A stretch of 64,000 nucleotides of DNA from Entamoeba histolytica HM-1:IMSS (lineage: Eukaryota > Evosea > Mastigamoebida > Endamoebidae). The position numbers were made by a program, and so were the translations under genes. Shown here one piece after another: positions 21,862-33,697 of this stretch. The DNA lies in contig NW_001914916.1 in the NCBI RefSeq assembly GCF_000208925.1, positions 1 through 64,000 of the forward strand, written 5' to 3'. The first letter of the stretch is position 1; each line of letters begins with the position of its first letter. The notes beneath the pieces were generated by a model. The model ran no database searches. It was not told the DNA's origin and was given only the letters and a program-made list of their open reading frames with translations.

Positions 21862-23499
21862 TTATTTCATTGAGTCACTGCTCATACTCAACTGCTCTTG
21901 ATAAGAACTATTATTACTATCACTTTCTGTTGTCATTGAATAACTCGCTGAAGAATCCATAATTGCAACAGTTCCTGATTTCCTATTTTCTTCTTTAATT
22001 TTAGTGATTTCATCAGCATAACCAGAAACAGTTCCTTTCATATGAACAATAAGGTTTTCATGGAGTTTAAATTCATGGGGATAAAACCAATAGAAAATTA
22101 CTGAGGAAATCATTACGATATTAAGTAATACTCCTCCTAATATAACTGTTAATGTAGAAGACAATAATCCAAGAATACAACAAGCCGCACAAAAAATAAT
22201 TGTTGGAGTTGCATATAAAACAGCCAAAGTTAAGTTACATCCAAATTTATAAGGACGATGAAGATTAGGGTATCTATAACGAAGAAGGATATAAGCAATA
22301 CAAATGAATAAAACTCTAATTGCATAAAACGCTGAATCAACACCAACTAATTCATCAAAATTCATTGAAGCAGATAAAATAAAAATTAAAACTCCTTGGA
22401 GAATAATAGAAACATCAGGGGTATTAAATTTTTTATTCACATGTCCAACATATTTTGTTATTAATTTATGGAAGTCAAGTTGAATAAATCCATGGAACAG
22501 TCTTGAAGCTGTACATAACAAAGTTAATAAATATCCTAATGATGATATTAGTCCTCCTATAAACATTAACCATGGAAGTGATTTTGCAATCCATCCAATA
22601 GAAATTTTTTCACTAATAGATACAAATGAACCTTCTTGCCATTTAGCCCAATTGTCATCTAAAATTGTACCAACAGAACATGGAATAATATATGTTAATA
22701 CTGTCATAATAACTAACAAGAACATTGATCGTGGTACAGTCTTCTCTACATTTTTGACTTCTTCACTAATATTACCACAACCATCTACTCCATTGATATT
22801 CCAAAATAATACTGAAATTAATAATGACCAATTCATTTCTTTGAATGGTAATGTTTCAATTAAATTATCCCAATGTGCATTTGAATCAAATACTCCAACA
22901 CAACAAAAAATTACAAATGGAGACAACACAAATAATGTAAATAAAACACTCACCTTTCCAATAATATCAACTCCAATTACATTTAATACAGTTGCAACAG
23001 ATGTTACTCCAAATTTAATTAATACAATTGCCCATTGTTCTAAATTTGGTACTTTTTCTGTTAGATAACCAATAAATAATGTAGGATATACTGCATTGTC
23101 AATTGTAGCACCAATTAATGAGATAATAGTGATAAACATAGTAAAGAAATTAGAATATGGAGACATTGATGATGTCACCCAATCAACTAACCCTCCATTT
23201 GATGGTAAACAAGAAGATAGTTCTGCTGTAATCAAACAAATAGGTAGCATGACTAATAGAGAAGAACATATCATGATAATTGTAGATACTAAAGGACCAA
23301 CGGACTGAACTAAAGGTTCAGCTCCATATGCTCCTCCAACAACAGAAATAAAAAGAATTCCTGTTAATTTCATTGTTCCAAGAACTTTTGGTTTAATGTT
23401 AGTTTGGGCTGTATTAATTTCTACACTATGATGGTCGGCGGTGGTTTCTTCTTTTTGATTATCAATGATGTTCGGTTTTGAATATTGTAAATCATTCAT
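21862..23499 (-). CDS. APC-family amino acid/polyamine permease
   Basis: 545 residues with about twelve hydrophobic segments between residues 45 and 480, flanked by Ser/Thr-rich cytosolic ends. The first segment carries the APC hallmark (GILFISVVGGAYGAEPLV), with an unwound-helix glycine motif, and is followed by LPICLITAELSSCLPSNGGLVDWV, typical of the eukaryotic PHS/polyamine-uptake branch. It imports amino acids or polyamines with protons or sodium at the plasma membrane. The C-terminal Ser cluster is a possible phosphorylation tail. It lies between the EF-hand and Rap-GAP genes on the same strand. Family is firm, substrate unknown. Polyamine transport would fit thematically with the ornithine decarboxylase gene elsewhere in the window. 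Confidence 0.82.
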   Translation of the reverse strand: MNDLQYSKPNIIDNQKEETTADHHSVEINTAQTNIKPKVLGTMKLTGILFISVVGGAYGAEPLVQSVGPLVSTIIMICSSLLVMLPICLITAELSSCLPSNGGLVDWVTSSMSPYSNFFTMFITIISLIGATIDNAVYPTLFIGYLTEKVPNLEQWAIVLIKFGVTSVATVLNVIGVDIIGKVSVLFTLFVLSPFVIFCCVGVFDSNAHWDNLIETLPFKEMNWSLLISVLFWNINGVDGCGNISEEVKNVEKTVPRSMFLLVIMTVLTYIIPCSVGTILDDNWAKWQEGSFVSISEKISIGWIAKSLPWLMFIGGLISSLGYLLTLLCTASRLFHGFIQLDFHKLITKYVGHVNKKFNTPDVSIILQGVLIFILSASMNFDELVGVDSAFYAIRVLFICIAYILLRYRYPNLHRPYKFGCNLTLAVLYATPTIIFCAACCILGLLSSTLTVILGGVLLNIVMISSVIFYWFYPHEFKLHENLIVHMKGTVSGYADEITKIKEENRKSGTVAIMDSSASYSMTTESDSNNSSYQEQLSMSSDSMK

Positions 23500-23851
23500 T
23501 AATTTTTTAAGATGAAAAGTTTAGGGTTTTTTCTTCAATTATTCTCTCATAGTCTTCTTGCATTCTTCAACTTATTTTTCATCCTTTTAACTTCAAAGAG
23601 AAAAAAGATTATTTGTTTGATACTTTTCTGAAAAGCTTTTTATGATACGGAAAATTTTTGAAACGTATTACTTTAAATTAAGACGTTCATTTGAACAATC
23701 CATTCTTATATGATAAAAATTAGAAGATAATTCTTTTAATAAAGTATTAGCTTTATTGTTTAACATGAAAAATACTTTTATTTGTTAGTTACACAATTAT
23801 TAATGAAAGTTATAATATATTAAAGAAAACAATCAACCATATTCAAATAAA
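23500..23851. other. Intergenic spacer between permease and Rap-GAP genes
   Basis: 352 bases with no coding frame. The part next to the permease start is T-rich on the plus strand and should hold that gene's promoter; the part next to 23851 is the Rap-GAP 3' region. Nothing else seen. Confidence 0.6.
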
Positions 23852-25659
23852 TTAAAGCTTTGCAGCTATACACGCTATTTGTTGTCTTCGTGTGTTTTCA
23901 GCATTTGTCCTAAAAGGTGGATAACGTAAAGCAGTACGTTCACCATTAATCATTTTTTGCATCAAAAAATCTCTGAATTTCAAATCCATACGATAAACAC
24001 CACTATCAAGATAAGGGGGAAATGGAGATATACTAGGTTTTGTTACAACAGATACTCGACAAAATTGGTCAATTAATCCACTTGTATCTAATGTACTTTT
24101 ATCACCTCCAACTACTTGTTTAGAGCTAGCAATACTTTCTAAAGTCATTCGATCAATACATTTAAGAGCATCATCAGATTGTGTGGTGTTAATAGGATTA
24201 GAGCTAAGTGAGTCACTTTCTTTTAAATCAATACCTAATGTTGTGTATGCTTCTTCTTTACTAATTGGTTGAACAATAACAAAAATGTGGTTAAAGTGTG
24301 AAGTAAATAACCTTGGATCAAAGTGTTTAACTCCTTCTTCTAAGAAAACTAATACAACAATATCATTTCCAATATGTCTTTTACGTTCTAATTTTTGGAT
24401 GTCATTATCACTTGTTGGTAATAAAGGGGCAACATGAAACATAACTTCATTATTAAAATATTTTGTGTAGAAACTAAATTCACCAGTTTCATTAAACTTA
24501 GTATCTAAACCTCCACTATAAGCACCAAATCCTTCTAATTTTATTTTTTCAGCAATTAAAAACATTAATTCATAAAATCGTTTTGGTATTTCATCATTAC
24601 CAAAGATGGCATTTTCATCTTGTCCTGGTTTAACACAAACAACTCCAAATTTATATTTTCTTACTGTTGATCTTTGTTCAATTGTTAATAATTCATCATC
24701 AATTTGAGGAATATTTGAATATTTTATGATTTTAGCTCCTCTTGGGAAGATATTTCTATATTTTGTTGGATCAGTGTCAGGTGGAATAACTAACTTAACA
24801 TATTCTTTACTTGTTCTTAAAATAGCTTTTTTATATTTTTTACTTTCATCTACAGAAAGAAGTATTGAATCTTCTTTATCCAAATAATGTTTAACAGTTT
24901 CTAATAAAAATTAATTACTAAATTTTTTGTATAACAGAAATTATAAATTTAATCAAACAAACTTTTATTGTAAAAATATGTTTCATAAAAAGGAAATTCA
25001 GTTTCTGCTTCAATAATTGGCATTTTACTATTTCTTCTTTCTTTATGAAATGTAACTGAATTTTGATTGGTTTCAATATTATACCTATCTTGAAGAATAT
25101 TATCATCAACCATTTCATTTGAAATTGGTGCAAATGTCCAATCTTCTGAAGTATAATAAACTGATGACCATGGGTCAGTAGTTAATATATCAAATGATGT
25201 TGAATCAATCAAACTAAATAAATGTTCTCTAGATTTTAATGATTTTCTATTAAAATAAATAACATCACGAATTGGATAAATTGCTTTAATTTCTACATTA
25301 AAATGGCATAACAATAATGCAGGTGTAATTTCAACACGTTTATCTACTTTACTCATTTTTCTTTCTATTTGCTCTTGTTGTTGATTTTCAAGTAGTTTTT
25401 GATATTGCTCCTCTTCATATTGCTTTTGTTCTTCCTCAGCTCGTCTTATTTCTTCAGCCTTTTCTTTTTCTTCTTGAATCCGTTTTTCTTCTTCTTCTTT
25501 TTGAAGTGCCTCTTTTCTGATAGTATCTGCACTAGTCATATTTGGTTCATTTAGTAAATCGTCTATGTCTATCTCATTATTTGAATTTGGTGGTATGTCC
25601 ATTCTTCTCAACGATCTTGTTTTTAGTTTTCTTTTTTTTTTCTTCTGTCGTCCATTCAT
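23852..25659 (-). CDS. Rap/Ran-GAP domain protein, one intron
   Basis: Proposed exons on the minus strand are 25659-24963 and 24900-23852, with a 62-base intron that starts GTTTGT and ends TAG. Phases match and give 581 residues. Neither open frame is complete alone. The N terminus is basic (KKKKRKLK) and is followed by a long Glu/Gln-rich coiled coil (about residues 55-115). The Rap-GAP catalytic domain covers about residues 300-510: KFGVVCVKPGQDE, GGLDTKFNETGEFSFYTKY, MFHVAPLLP and KRHIGNDIVVLVF. The Asn in HIGND is the catalytic thumb of this family. It should switch off a Rap- or Ras-like GTPase. The ATG at 25659 was chosen because upstream codons have no ATG. Confidence 0.88.
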
Positions 25660-25883
25660 CTTATTTTCTATGTTTTCTTTTTTCTCATTAAATTTAATAT
25701 ATTTTATTTTATATAGTTTTGTTAATTTCAATTTAACCAAAATAAATTGAGATATATTTATTTTAATGAATGACAAAACGTTAGCAAAAAATATGTATTA
25801 ATTAATAAAGAAAAAACACAAAAATATTCAATAGTATATGACAAGATACTATCACGAAAAAATCTCTTGAGAAAGGACAGAGA

Positions 25884-26327
25884 ATGGAATTTGTAGAAGT
25901 AGAACACATTAATTCAATAATTGACCAATTTATTCAAAAGAAATATATTCATTTAGGTGGGTTGTTTTATGTTTATCAAATAAATAGATTTAATAAAAAG
26001 AAGACACGAGTAATTCAATGTGCGGATGGACAATTAATGATTTTTTCTATTGAGGCTATAGTCATAAATAAAGAAATTTATGATATTCGGCTGATTCAAG
26101 AAGTTCAAATGGATTTATCAAATACTCTCTTTCTAAGACTCAATACTTTTCAATTATTAATTAAAACATCAGCTGGAAATTGTGTAATTCAATCATTAAG
26201 TACTGAAGAAATGGACATCTTAATAGAAGGATTAATGGAGTCTGCTCGTTCACTTTCAATTAACTCGACAACAATTACCTGTGCTCAATTTTATTATCCT
26301 TCTTCAGTTATCCTTCAAGAAAATTAG
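25884..26327 (+). CDS. Small conserved-looking protein, possible PH-like fold, unknown
   Basis: 147 residues from an ATG with a clean stop. Alternating beta-strand-like segments (YIHLGGLFYVYQINRF, TRVIQCADGQLMIFSIEAIVI, IRLIQEVQMD, TLFLRLNTFQLLIKT and NCVIQSLS), then an amphipathic helix (TEEMDILIEGLMESARSL), give the strand-rich-then-helix order of a pleckstrin-homology-like domain. No family-specific motif is seen, so this is a fold guess only. It is divergent from the Rap-GAP gene (224 bases between starts) and 71 bases upstream of ITPK1 on the same strand. Confidence 0.55.
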   Translation: MEFVEVEHINSIIDQFIQKKYIHLGGLFYVYQINRFNKKKTRVIQCADGQLMIFSIEAIVINKEIYDIRLIQEVQMDLSNTLFLRLNTFQLLIKTSAGNCVIQSLSTEEMDILIEGLMESARSLSINSTTITCAQFYYPSSVILQEN

Positions 26328-26362
26328 GTTTTATGTTTGATTAAATTTTTATTAACAAATAA

Positions 26363-27358
<996 letters not shown>

Positions 27359-27672
27359 ATGTCTTCAATATTTTTGTTATTATTATTTTGTTATAGAATA
27401 GTTATAAAAATATGATAAAAACAATACTTTTCAATGAAAATAACTAAAAATAACAAGGAAAAGTCGATTAGTTCAGAAAAATTTTTTCAGATAAACCCTT
27501 GAGAGAAGAAGCAAAAGAGAGAAAAAATGTTACCACGAGAAGAGAATAATAAAGAAAAACAAGAGTAAATGGTAATGAAAAGAAAAGAAAAAGAAAAAAA
27601 TAATTATAGATTTAGAGATTGGACAATTTAGATTATAAACTAAAAAATAATATCTAAGAAAATATAAAATAA
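27359..27672. other. Spacer upstream of the ABC transporter gene
   Basis: 314 bases. The last 180 bases are purine-rich on the plus strand (many GAAAAG/GAGAA words), and no frame is open. It presumably holds the ABCC promoter and 5' leader. Confidence 0.55.
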
Positions 27673-30600
27673 ATGGCTGTCTCAGATAGTGCATTTTTCC
27701 AATGGTTTACAGACAACAAAGCGCCAGAGTTCTTTGATGAAGAACATGAAGAATTAACATTGTACTTATCTGGTTTTGCCATGACATTATTTACATTATT
27801 ATTATTTGGACCATTATTCTATAGATTAATTAAAGTAATACTTATGCCAAAAACAACAGTACCACAAACAATTAGTTGGTTATTTATCTTTCGAATTGTT
27901 CCAATGGTAGTAATATTTATGATTTGTTTGGCACGAGCAGTTATTCCATTATGTTATGGACTTATGAATTCTACTATTTATAAAGAAACAGATATTAAAT
28001 ATTATGATCCAGAAGAAGGAATTGCTTATTATTTAATTATTCCAAATTTCCTTCTTTGTCTTGATTGGTTAATTGTAATGGTTGATTTTTATTTTGAAAG
28101 ACAACGATCAGTATTCTTTGGAACATTTGTTCAAATATTTATTTTAGGACAAATGTTTATTCATTTATTATTTATTGGAACTGTTACTTCATCAGATTCA
28201 CATAGAACATTTATTAGTTTAATAAATATTCTTTTTATTGTCATTTATTGGATTGAAGTAGTTGCTTCTTTAATTCTTTCATTTTCAATGTTATTTAAAC
28301 AAGACAACAGATTTATTAATCCTGAATATAAAAGAGTTGTTTCTTCAAATAAAGAAGAAAGGGATGCTGATAGATCTAATAGTCAAGAAGAAAATAATGA
28401 AGGAGGGGATATTTATGGTTCATCAATTCATTTTACTCCAATGTCTAATACATCAGTTAGTCAATCATATCAAAACGATACTTTAGGATTATTAAGAAAT
28501 AACCAACCTGTAGATTCTCGTGCTAAACCACAAAGAAGTTTCTTTGAAAAAGTAAAACATTTCATTGACTTTATTACATTTTCTAATATTAAGGAGATTT
28601 TAGGATTTAAAAGAGGATATCAAAAAGGAATGACAATGGATGTTTCAGACATTGATCAATTAGATATAAAAAATAGATCTAACTATCTTGTTAGACAATT
28701 TGAAGTTGCTTGGGAAAAAGCAAAAGAAAAAACAAAACCTAAATTATTAAGAGTTATGTTTAAATTAAATGGAAAAGCAATGTTAATAGCTATCATCCCT
28801 AGACTTATTTTCGATATTACTATGTTTATTCCAATTGTTGCTCAAACTATTATGATTAGGATGGGATCTCAATGGCATTCATATCAAGACGGATCTTCAT
28901 ATTCTACAACTGTTTTTGAATCTGCTAGTTCTGAAGAATTAGACTGGAGATATAGTAGAAGTGCAGGAATGTTATTTGGTGTATTAGTTACTATTATTGC
29001 TGTAATTTCATCTGTTTCTGGACATTACTTTAATTATATTACTACATTAGTTGGACAAAAAATGAGATCAACACTTATTATGGCTATGTATGAAAGAATA
29101 TTTTCAATGAATGCTAAATCACTTTCTACTACACCACATGGTCAAATTCTTAATATGATGTCAGTTGATGCAAATTGTGTTAATGATATGTGTTCTCAAG
29201 TTCATTTGTTATGGTCATGTTCATTAGAAGTTATCATTTCTATTGTTTGGTTATTCTGTGTAGTTCAATGGTCTGCATTTGCAGGATTAGTTATTATGTT
29301 CCTTGCTGTTTTTGCTAATGTTGTATTGGCTAGATTTATTGTAAGACAAATGAGAAAGTTAATGATTATTAAAGATACTCGTGTCAAATTATTAACAGAA
29401 GTTTTAAATGCAATTAAAACAGTTAAAGTAATGGTATGGGAATCTCATCTTCATGGACAATTACACGAAACAAGAAAGAAGGAAGTTAGACATATTTTAT
29501 TTGTTATTGCATTCAGAAGTTGTATGAACTTTATTGTTTGGGCTATTCCACCTTCAGTTAGTTTTGTTACATACGGTATTATTACTATAATTGCAGGAGG
29601 TGATTCTGGAGCTCTTAAGCCAATGGATGCATTTATTACTCTTGGATTATTTAATATTATGAGACTTCCTCTTATTAGATTCCCTAAATTATTAAATGAT
29701 ACTATGCAAGGTGTTACTTCAATGAGAAGAATTCAAGAATTTTTATTAAAAGGTGAAGATCAAAAAGATAGAGACGCTGATAATGTCATTGTTGCAGTAG
29801 AACCTGCTTCACCAGATTCACCTGTTATTGCAGTAGAACATGCTAGTTATACATGGGAAGATAATGATTCAATTGCACTTTCAGACATTAACTTTACTGC
29901 TCAAAAAGGACAACTTATTGGAATTATTGGAGAAGTTGGATGTGGTAAAACTGCATTCTTTAAATCATTATTAGGTAATTTACACAAAACAAATGGTATG
30001 GCACTTTATAATGGAAAAATTGGATATGTAGCTCAAAATGCATGGGTTCAAAATCTTACTGTTCATGATAATGTAGTATTTGGAAAGAAACATGATAATG
30101 ATTTATATGAAAAAGTTGTTGCTGCTTGTGAATTACGAAATGATTTAGAAAATTTCCCTGGTGCTGATCAAATGGAAGTTGGTATTGGTGGATCTAATTT
30201 ATCAGGAGGACAAAAACAAAGATTAGCATTAGCACGTGCTACTTATCAAAATGCAGATATTTATTTATTAGATGATTGTTTAAGTGCTGTTGATGCTAAT
30301 GTTGGACAAAACATTTTCACAAATTGTATTAAAGGAGTACTTTCAGAGAAAACACGTATTTTAATTACTCAAACTTTCCAGTATTTACCAGAATGTGATT
30401 ATATTTATGTTATGAAAAATGGAACTTTCATTGAAAAAGGTACTTTTGAAGAATTAAAAGCAAATCAAAACAGTGAATTTTCTAGGTTATATTCTAATTA
30501 TGTTGCTAATGTATCTCATGGTGATGAACATGGAAAAAGAATTTTGAAAAGAAAAGTTAAAAAAGGAATGAAAGCATCTCAATTAATTGCTAAAGAAAAT

Positions 30601-32475
30601 ACACAAACTTATGCTGGTTTTGGAACAATGTTAACATATATTAAATATGGTGGATGGGTTTACTTTACTCTTGTTATGTTATTCTTCTTTATTTCATCAT
30701 TCTTACTTATTGGATCTAACTTCTGGTTAGTTATTTGGACTGATGAAGAGAAAAAGAATAATTCTGCTTTCTTTAGAGAGTTAAATGGATATGAACTTGT
30801 TGGATCTTATGGATTGATTGTATTTGTTGTATTGATATTTATTATTATTCGTTTCATCTCTCTTGGAGCATTTAATGGAAGAGCATCTATCAATCTTCAC
30901 TTTGATGCCTTAAATCGTGTTCTTAATTCACCAATGTCTTTCTTCCAAGCAACACCAATTGGAAGAATTTTGAATAGATTTAGTGAAAACTTATTTGTTA
31001 TTGATGATAAAATCAATTTGTCATTAGCTCAGTTTATTTCTTCTGTTACTCTTTCTATTGTCACTGTTATTATTACATCTATTTCATGTGATATGATGCT
31101 TGGTGTTTTTGCTCTTAGTATTTATTGGTTCTTCTATGTATTTAATTGGTATATGACATATGCAAAACAATTACTAAGATTAGATATGGTTTATAGAAGT
31201 CCTTTATATAATACATTCCAAGAAACATTACTCGGATTAGACACTATTCGTATCATGAAGAATAATCACCGTTTCACTTCTATTTTATCAGAAAAATTAA
31301 ATAAACAACAAAAAATTTATTATGCTACTAATGTTTGTCAACGTTGGCTTGGAATGAGAGTTGAATTAATTGGATGTGTTGGACTTGGTGCTGTTGTTAT
31401 TTTCAGTTCAATGAGAATTTCTAGTATCTCACCATCACTTATTGCTTTACTTATTCTTTATATGTTCCAATTCAATAATATTTTGAATCAATTAATTCAA
31501 TCATCTGTTGAAGTTCAAACCCAATCTACTGCTATTCAAGCTGTTTGTGAATATTTGACTTTACCATCAGAAAGAGGAATTAAAGAAACTGATCCAACTG
31601 TTACTGGACATGTTCCAGATAATTGGCCAGAGGCAGGAGATGTTCAATTCCAAAATGTTACAATGACATATAACCCTGATTTACCACCTGCTGTCAATGA
31701 ATTAACTATTCATGTCCATCCTGGAGAAAGTGTTGGTATTGTTGGAAGAACTGGAGCTGGTAAATCGTCAATTATGGTTACATTATTCAGATTGTACGAA
31801 ATGACTTCTGGAAGAATTATTATTGATGGTGTTGATACATCTACTCTTGCTCTTGAAACATTAAGAAGTAGATTATGTGTTATTCCACAAGAGCCAGTTT
31901 TGTTCAGAGGAACATTAAGAAAGAATCTTGACATTCTTGGAAAACATACAGATGAAGAACTTATTCAAGCATTAGATGATGTTAACATTAGAGAACATAT
32001 TTTCTCTAAAGGAAATGGTCTTGAGACTGAAATTGCAGAAGGAGGATCTAATTTCTCTATTGGAGAACGACAATTAATTTGTCTTGCAAGAGGATTATTA
32101 TCTAGATCAAAAGTTATTGTTCTTGATGAAGCTACTGCTAATGTTGACTTACAAACAGAAAAGAGAATTTTCAACGCATTATTCACACATTGTAAAGGAA
32201 GTACTATGTTCATGATTGCTCATCGTTTACATACTATTTTAACTTGTGATAAGATTTTAATGTTAGAAAAAGGACGTGTACTAGGATTTGGAGCTCCTGA
32301 AGAATTGAAAAAGACATGTCCAGAATTTGCTGCTCTTGTTTCTAAAACTGGTTTTGACATAGAAGAAGGAAATGTAGAGAAGAAAGAAGAAAAATTAATA
32401 GATATTGAACCCCCAACAAAAAAGAATGAACAAAAAGATGACCATCCTTCAACCCAACAACCAAGTATTCTTTAA
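27673..32475 (+). CDS. ABC transporter, subfamily C (MRP-type)
   Basis: 1600 residues, the full length of an ABCC protein. An N-terminal TMD0-like group of hydrophobic segments (about residues 30-215) and a charged linker precede TMD1 (about 365-680). NBD1 has Walker A GEVGCGKT near 752, signature LSGGQKQR and Walker B YLLDDC near 862. TMD2 (about 985-1290) is followed by NBD2 with Walker A GRTGAGKSS near 1356, signature SIGERQ and Walker B IVLDEATANVD near 1481. NBD1 carries Asp instead of the catalytic Glu while NBD2 keeps it, the asymmetric pattern of MRPs. It should export glutathione or other organic-anion conjugates. The C-terminal 50 residues are Lys/Glu-rich. Uninterrupted, no intron. 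Confidence 0.95.
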   Translation: MAVSDSAFFQWFTDNKAPEFFDEEHEELTLYLSGFAMTLFTLLLFGPLFYRLIKVILMPKTTVPQTISWLFIFRIVPMVVIFMICLARAVIPLCYGLMNSTIYKETDIKYYDPEEGIAYYLIIPNFLLCLDWLIVMVDFYFERQRSVFFGTFVQIFILGQMFIHLLFIGTVTSSDSHRTFISLINILFIVIYWIEVVASLILSFSMLFKQDNRFINPEYKRVVSSNKEERDADRSNSQEENNEGGDIYGSSIHFTPMSNTSVSQSYQNDTLGLLRNNQPVDSRAKPQRSFFEKVKHFIDFITFSNIKEILGFKRGYQKGMTMDVSDIDQLDIKNRSNYLVRQFEVAWEKAKEKTKPKLLRVMFKLNGKAMLIAIIPRLIFDITMFIPIVAQTIMIRMGSQWHSYQDGSSYSTTVFESASSEELDWRYSRSAGMLFGVLVTIIAVISSVSGHYFNYITTLVGQKMRSTLIMAMYERIFSMNAKSLSTTPHGQILNMMSVDANCVNDMCSQVHLLWSCSLEVIISIVWLFCVVQWSAFAGLVIMFLAVFANVVLARFIVRQMRKLMIIKDTRVKLLTEVLNAIKTVKVMVWESHLHGQLHETRKKEVRHILFVIAFRSCMNFIVWAIPPSVSFVTYGIITIIAGGDSGALKPMDAFITLGLFNIMRLPLIRFPKLLNDTMQGVTSMRRIQEFLLKGEDQKDRDADNVIVAVEPASPDSPVIAVEHASYTWEDNDSIALSDINFTAQKGQLIGIIGEVGCGKTAFFKSLLGNLHKTNGMALYNGKIGYVAQNAWVQNLTVHDNVVFGKKHDNDLYEKVVAACELRNDLENFPGADQMEVGIGGSNLSGGQKQRLALARATYQNADIYLLDDCLSAVDANVGQNIFTNCIKGVLSEKTRILITQTFQYLPECDYIYVMKNGTFIEKGTFEELKANQNSEFSRLYSNYVANVSHGDEHGKRILKRKVKKGMKASQLIAKENTQTYAGFGTMLTYIKYGGWVYFTLVMLFFFISSFLLIGSNFWLVIWTDEEKKNNSAFFRELNGYELVGSYGLIVFVVLIFIIIRFISLGAFNGRASINLHFDALNRVLNSPMSFFQATPIGRILNRFSENLFVIDDKINLSLAQFISSVTLSIVTVIITSISCDMMLGVFALSIYWFFYVFNWYMTYAKQLLRLDMVYRSPLYNTFQETLLGLDTIRIMKNNHRFTSILSEKLNKQQKIYYATNVCQRWLGMRVELIGCVGLGAVVIFSSMRISSISPSLIALLILYMFQFNNILNQLIQSSVEVQTQSTAIQAVCEYLTLPSERGIKETDPTVTGHVPDNWPEAGDVQFQNVTMTYNPDLPPAVNELTIHVHPGESVGIVGRTGAGKSSIMVTLFRLYEMTSGRIIIDGVDTSTLALETLRSRLCVIPQEPVLFRGTLRKNLDILGKHTDEELIQALDDVNIREHIFSKGNGLETEIAEGGSNFSIGERQLICLARGLLSRSKVIVLDEATANVDLQTEKRIFNALFTHCKGSTMFMIAHRLHTILTCDKILMLEKGRVLGFGAPEELKKTCPEFAALVSKTGFDIEEGNVEKKEEKLIDIEPPTKKNEQKDDHPSTQQPSIL

Positions 32476-32718
32476 ATTTAAGTAAATTTTTAAAAGAAAA
32501 TCAATAAAATTTTTTGTTTTTATAATTACTTCATATTGTTGTTGAATGTTTTTAATAAAAACTAAATTTTGATAGTGGATAGAAAATTTTATTAATAAAA
32601 TAGTATTATCACAAAAAATAGTCATATGGTAATAAAAAATAGTTAATAAGTGTAAATAGGATTGTCATTTATTCCTTGATTAATGAATATTATTCACATC
32701 AAACATCATTAAAATAAG
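32476..32718. other. Short spacer downstream of the ABC transporter
   Basis: 243 bases of AT-rich DNA without a coding frame; it includes the transporter's 3' region and the pre-insertion target of the LINE that follows. Confidence 0.5.
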
Positions 32719-33241
32719 TAATTTCTTTGTTTTATTTATTAGTTAGATTTAACAAACAAATGCATAAAAGTGATGGACAATATCACAAAATACCATACAT
32801 ATATGTATTAGATAAAAAGAATAAAACTGGTCTATTATTTGATATGACTATTGTGGCTTATCACAATATTAATGGAGCCTATTTGAAGAAAAGAAATAAG
32901 TATAATGAATTAAAGAATAAGCTAATGAAAATAGAAAAATTAAAAGATGTCAGAATAATTCCAGTAGTAATTTCAATAATTGGATTAATAAATAAAGAAA
33001 GTATTAAATTAATTAAAGAATTAAAAATTGACATTGACATCGAGAAAGAAGTAAAAAACCTTGTCATAAAAAACATGACGGATGTCATGGAATACAACTT
33101 CTATCACAACCAAACATACTCCGTAGAGTTACTAGAAGAAGAAGAAGACTAAGTGATGGTATTAGTCTCCCCTGAGGCAGGAAGACTAGAAGCTAGTTCT
33201 ATTAATACTTAATTTCTTTGTTTTATTTATTAGTTAGATTT
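32719..33241 (+). mobile_element. Recent 5'-truncated EhLINE-like insertion with 32-bp target-site duplication
   Basis: The 32 bases at 32719-32750 are repeated exactly at 33210-33241. The 459 bases between them are the 3' end of a non-LTR retrotransposon: the C-terminal endonuclease coding frame to its stop at about 33152, then a 57-base 3' tail containing CCCCTGAGGCAGG. The same tail ends the minus-strand LINE copy at 15.86 kb, so the 3' terminus is well defined. The perfect duplication and open frame argue for a recent, severely 5'-truncated insertion made by target-primed reverse transcription. Confidence 0.88.
32751..33152 (+). pseudogene. C-terminal fragment of LINE ORF2: restriction-like endonuclease domain
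   Basis: About 133 codons remain open, with no start of their own. KTGLLFDMTIVAYHNI, then KKRNKYNELKNKL, then RIIPVVISIIGLINKES follow the order of the restriction-enzyme-like endonuclease of R2/R4-type retrotransposons (an Asp in the strand, a K...KY helix and a hydrophobic PVV..G strand). The frame ends in an acidic LLEEEED. In a complete element this domain nicks target DNA to prime reverse transcription; here it is a dead fragment because everything upstream is missing. Confidence 0.75.
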
Positions 33242-33633
33242 TCTTTTTGTTTTGCGAAAAAATCATTTCTTCTTTTGTTTTATTTCTTTTATTGTCTTTT
33301 CATTCTTCTTCTATTTATTTCTTCTTTTTATTTTCTTCTTGTATGATTTTTACTTTAGTGTTAATGAATATACTCTTTTTTGTTTTCTTATGTTATGATG
33401 AATGAGCATTTTATTATTATTTCTAATTTCATGTACTACTAACATCATCATTCATTTCATTTTCTTTTAATATTATTCTTTCATAATAGATTACATCATT
33501 TTTATAACATTATTTACTACATTTCATATTCAAATATATCGTCATAATCAAAAAATAACTGATGATTCATAATTTGACTTTTATAAATATATGTGTGGAA
33601 TTTCAGAAATGTAAGTTTCAAAAAAAACCTGAC
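33242..33633. other. Spacer between the LINE insertion and the XPG copy
   Basis: 392 bases. The first part is pyrimidine-rich (TTCTTC words) and the rest is mixed AT-rich; no coding frame. It has no counterpart beside the second XPG copy, so the duplication does not include it. Confidence 0.55.
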
Positions 33634-33697
33634 AAAAAGAGAAAAAGAAATAAAGAAATAAAAGAACTAAAAAAAAGAAAAAAAAGAAAAAAAAGAA

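Noticed and set aside
22652..23308. Long plus-strand open frames opposite the permease gene
   Set aside because: Antisense shadows of a clear 12-segment permease coding frame.
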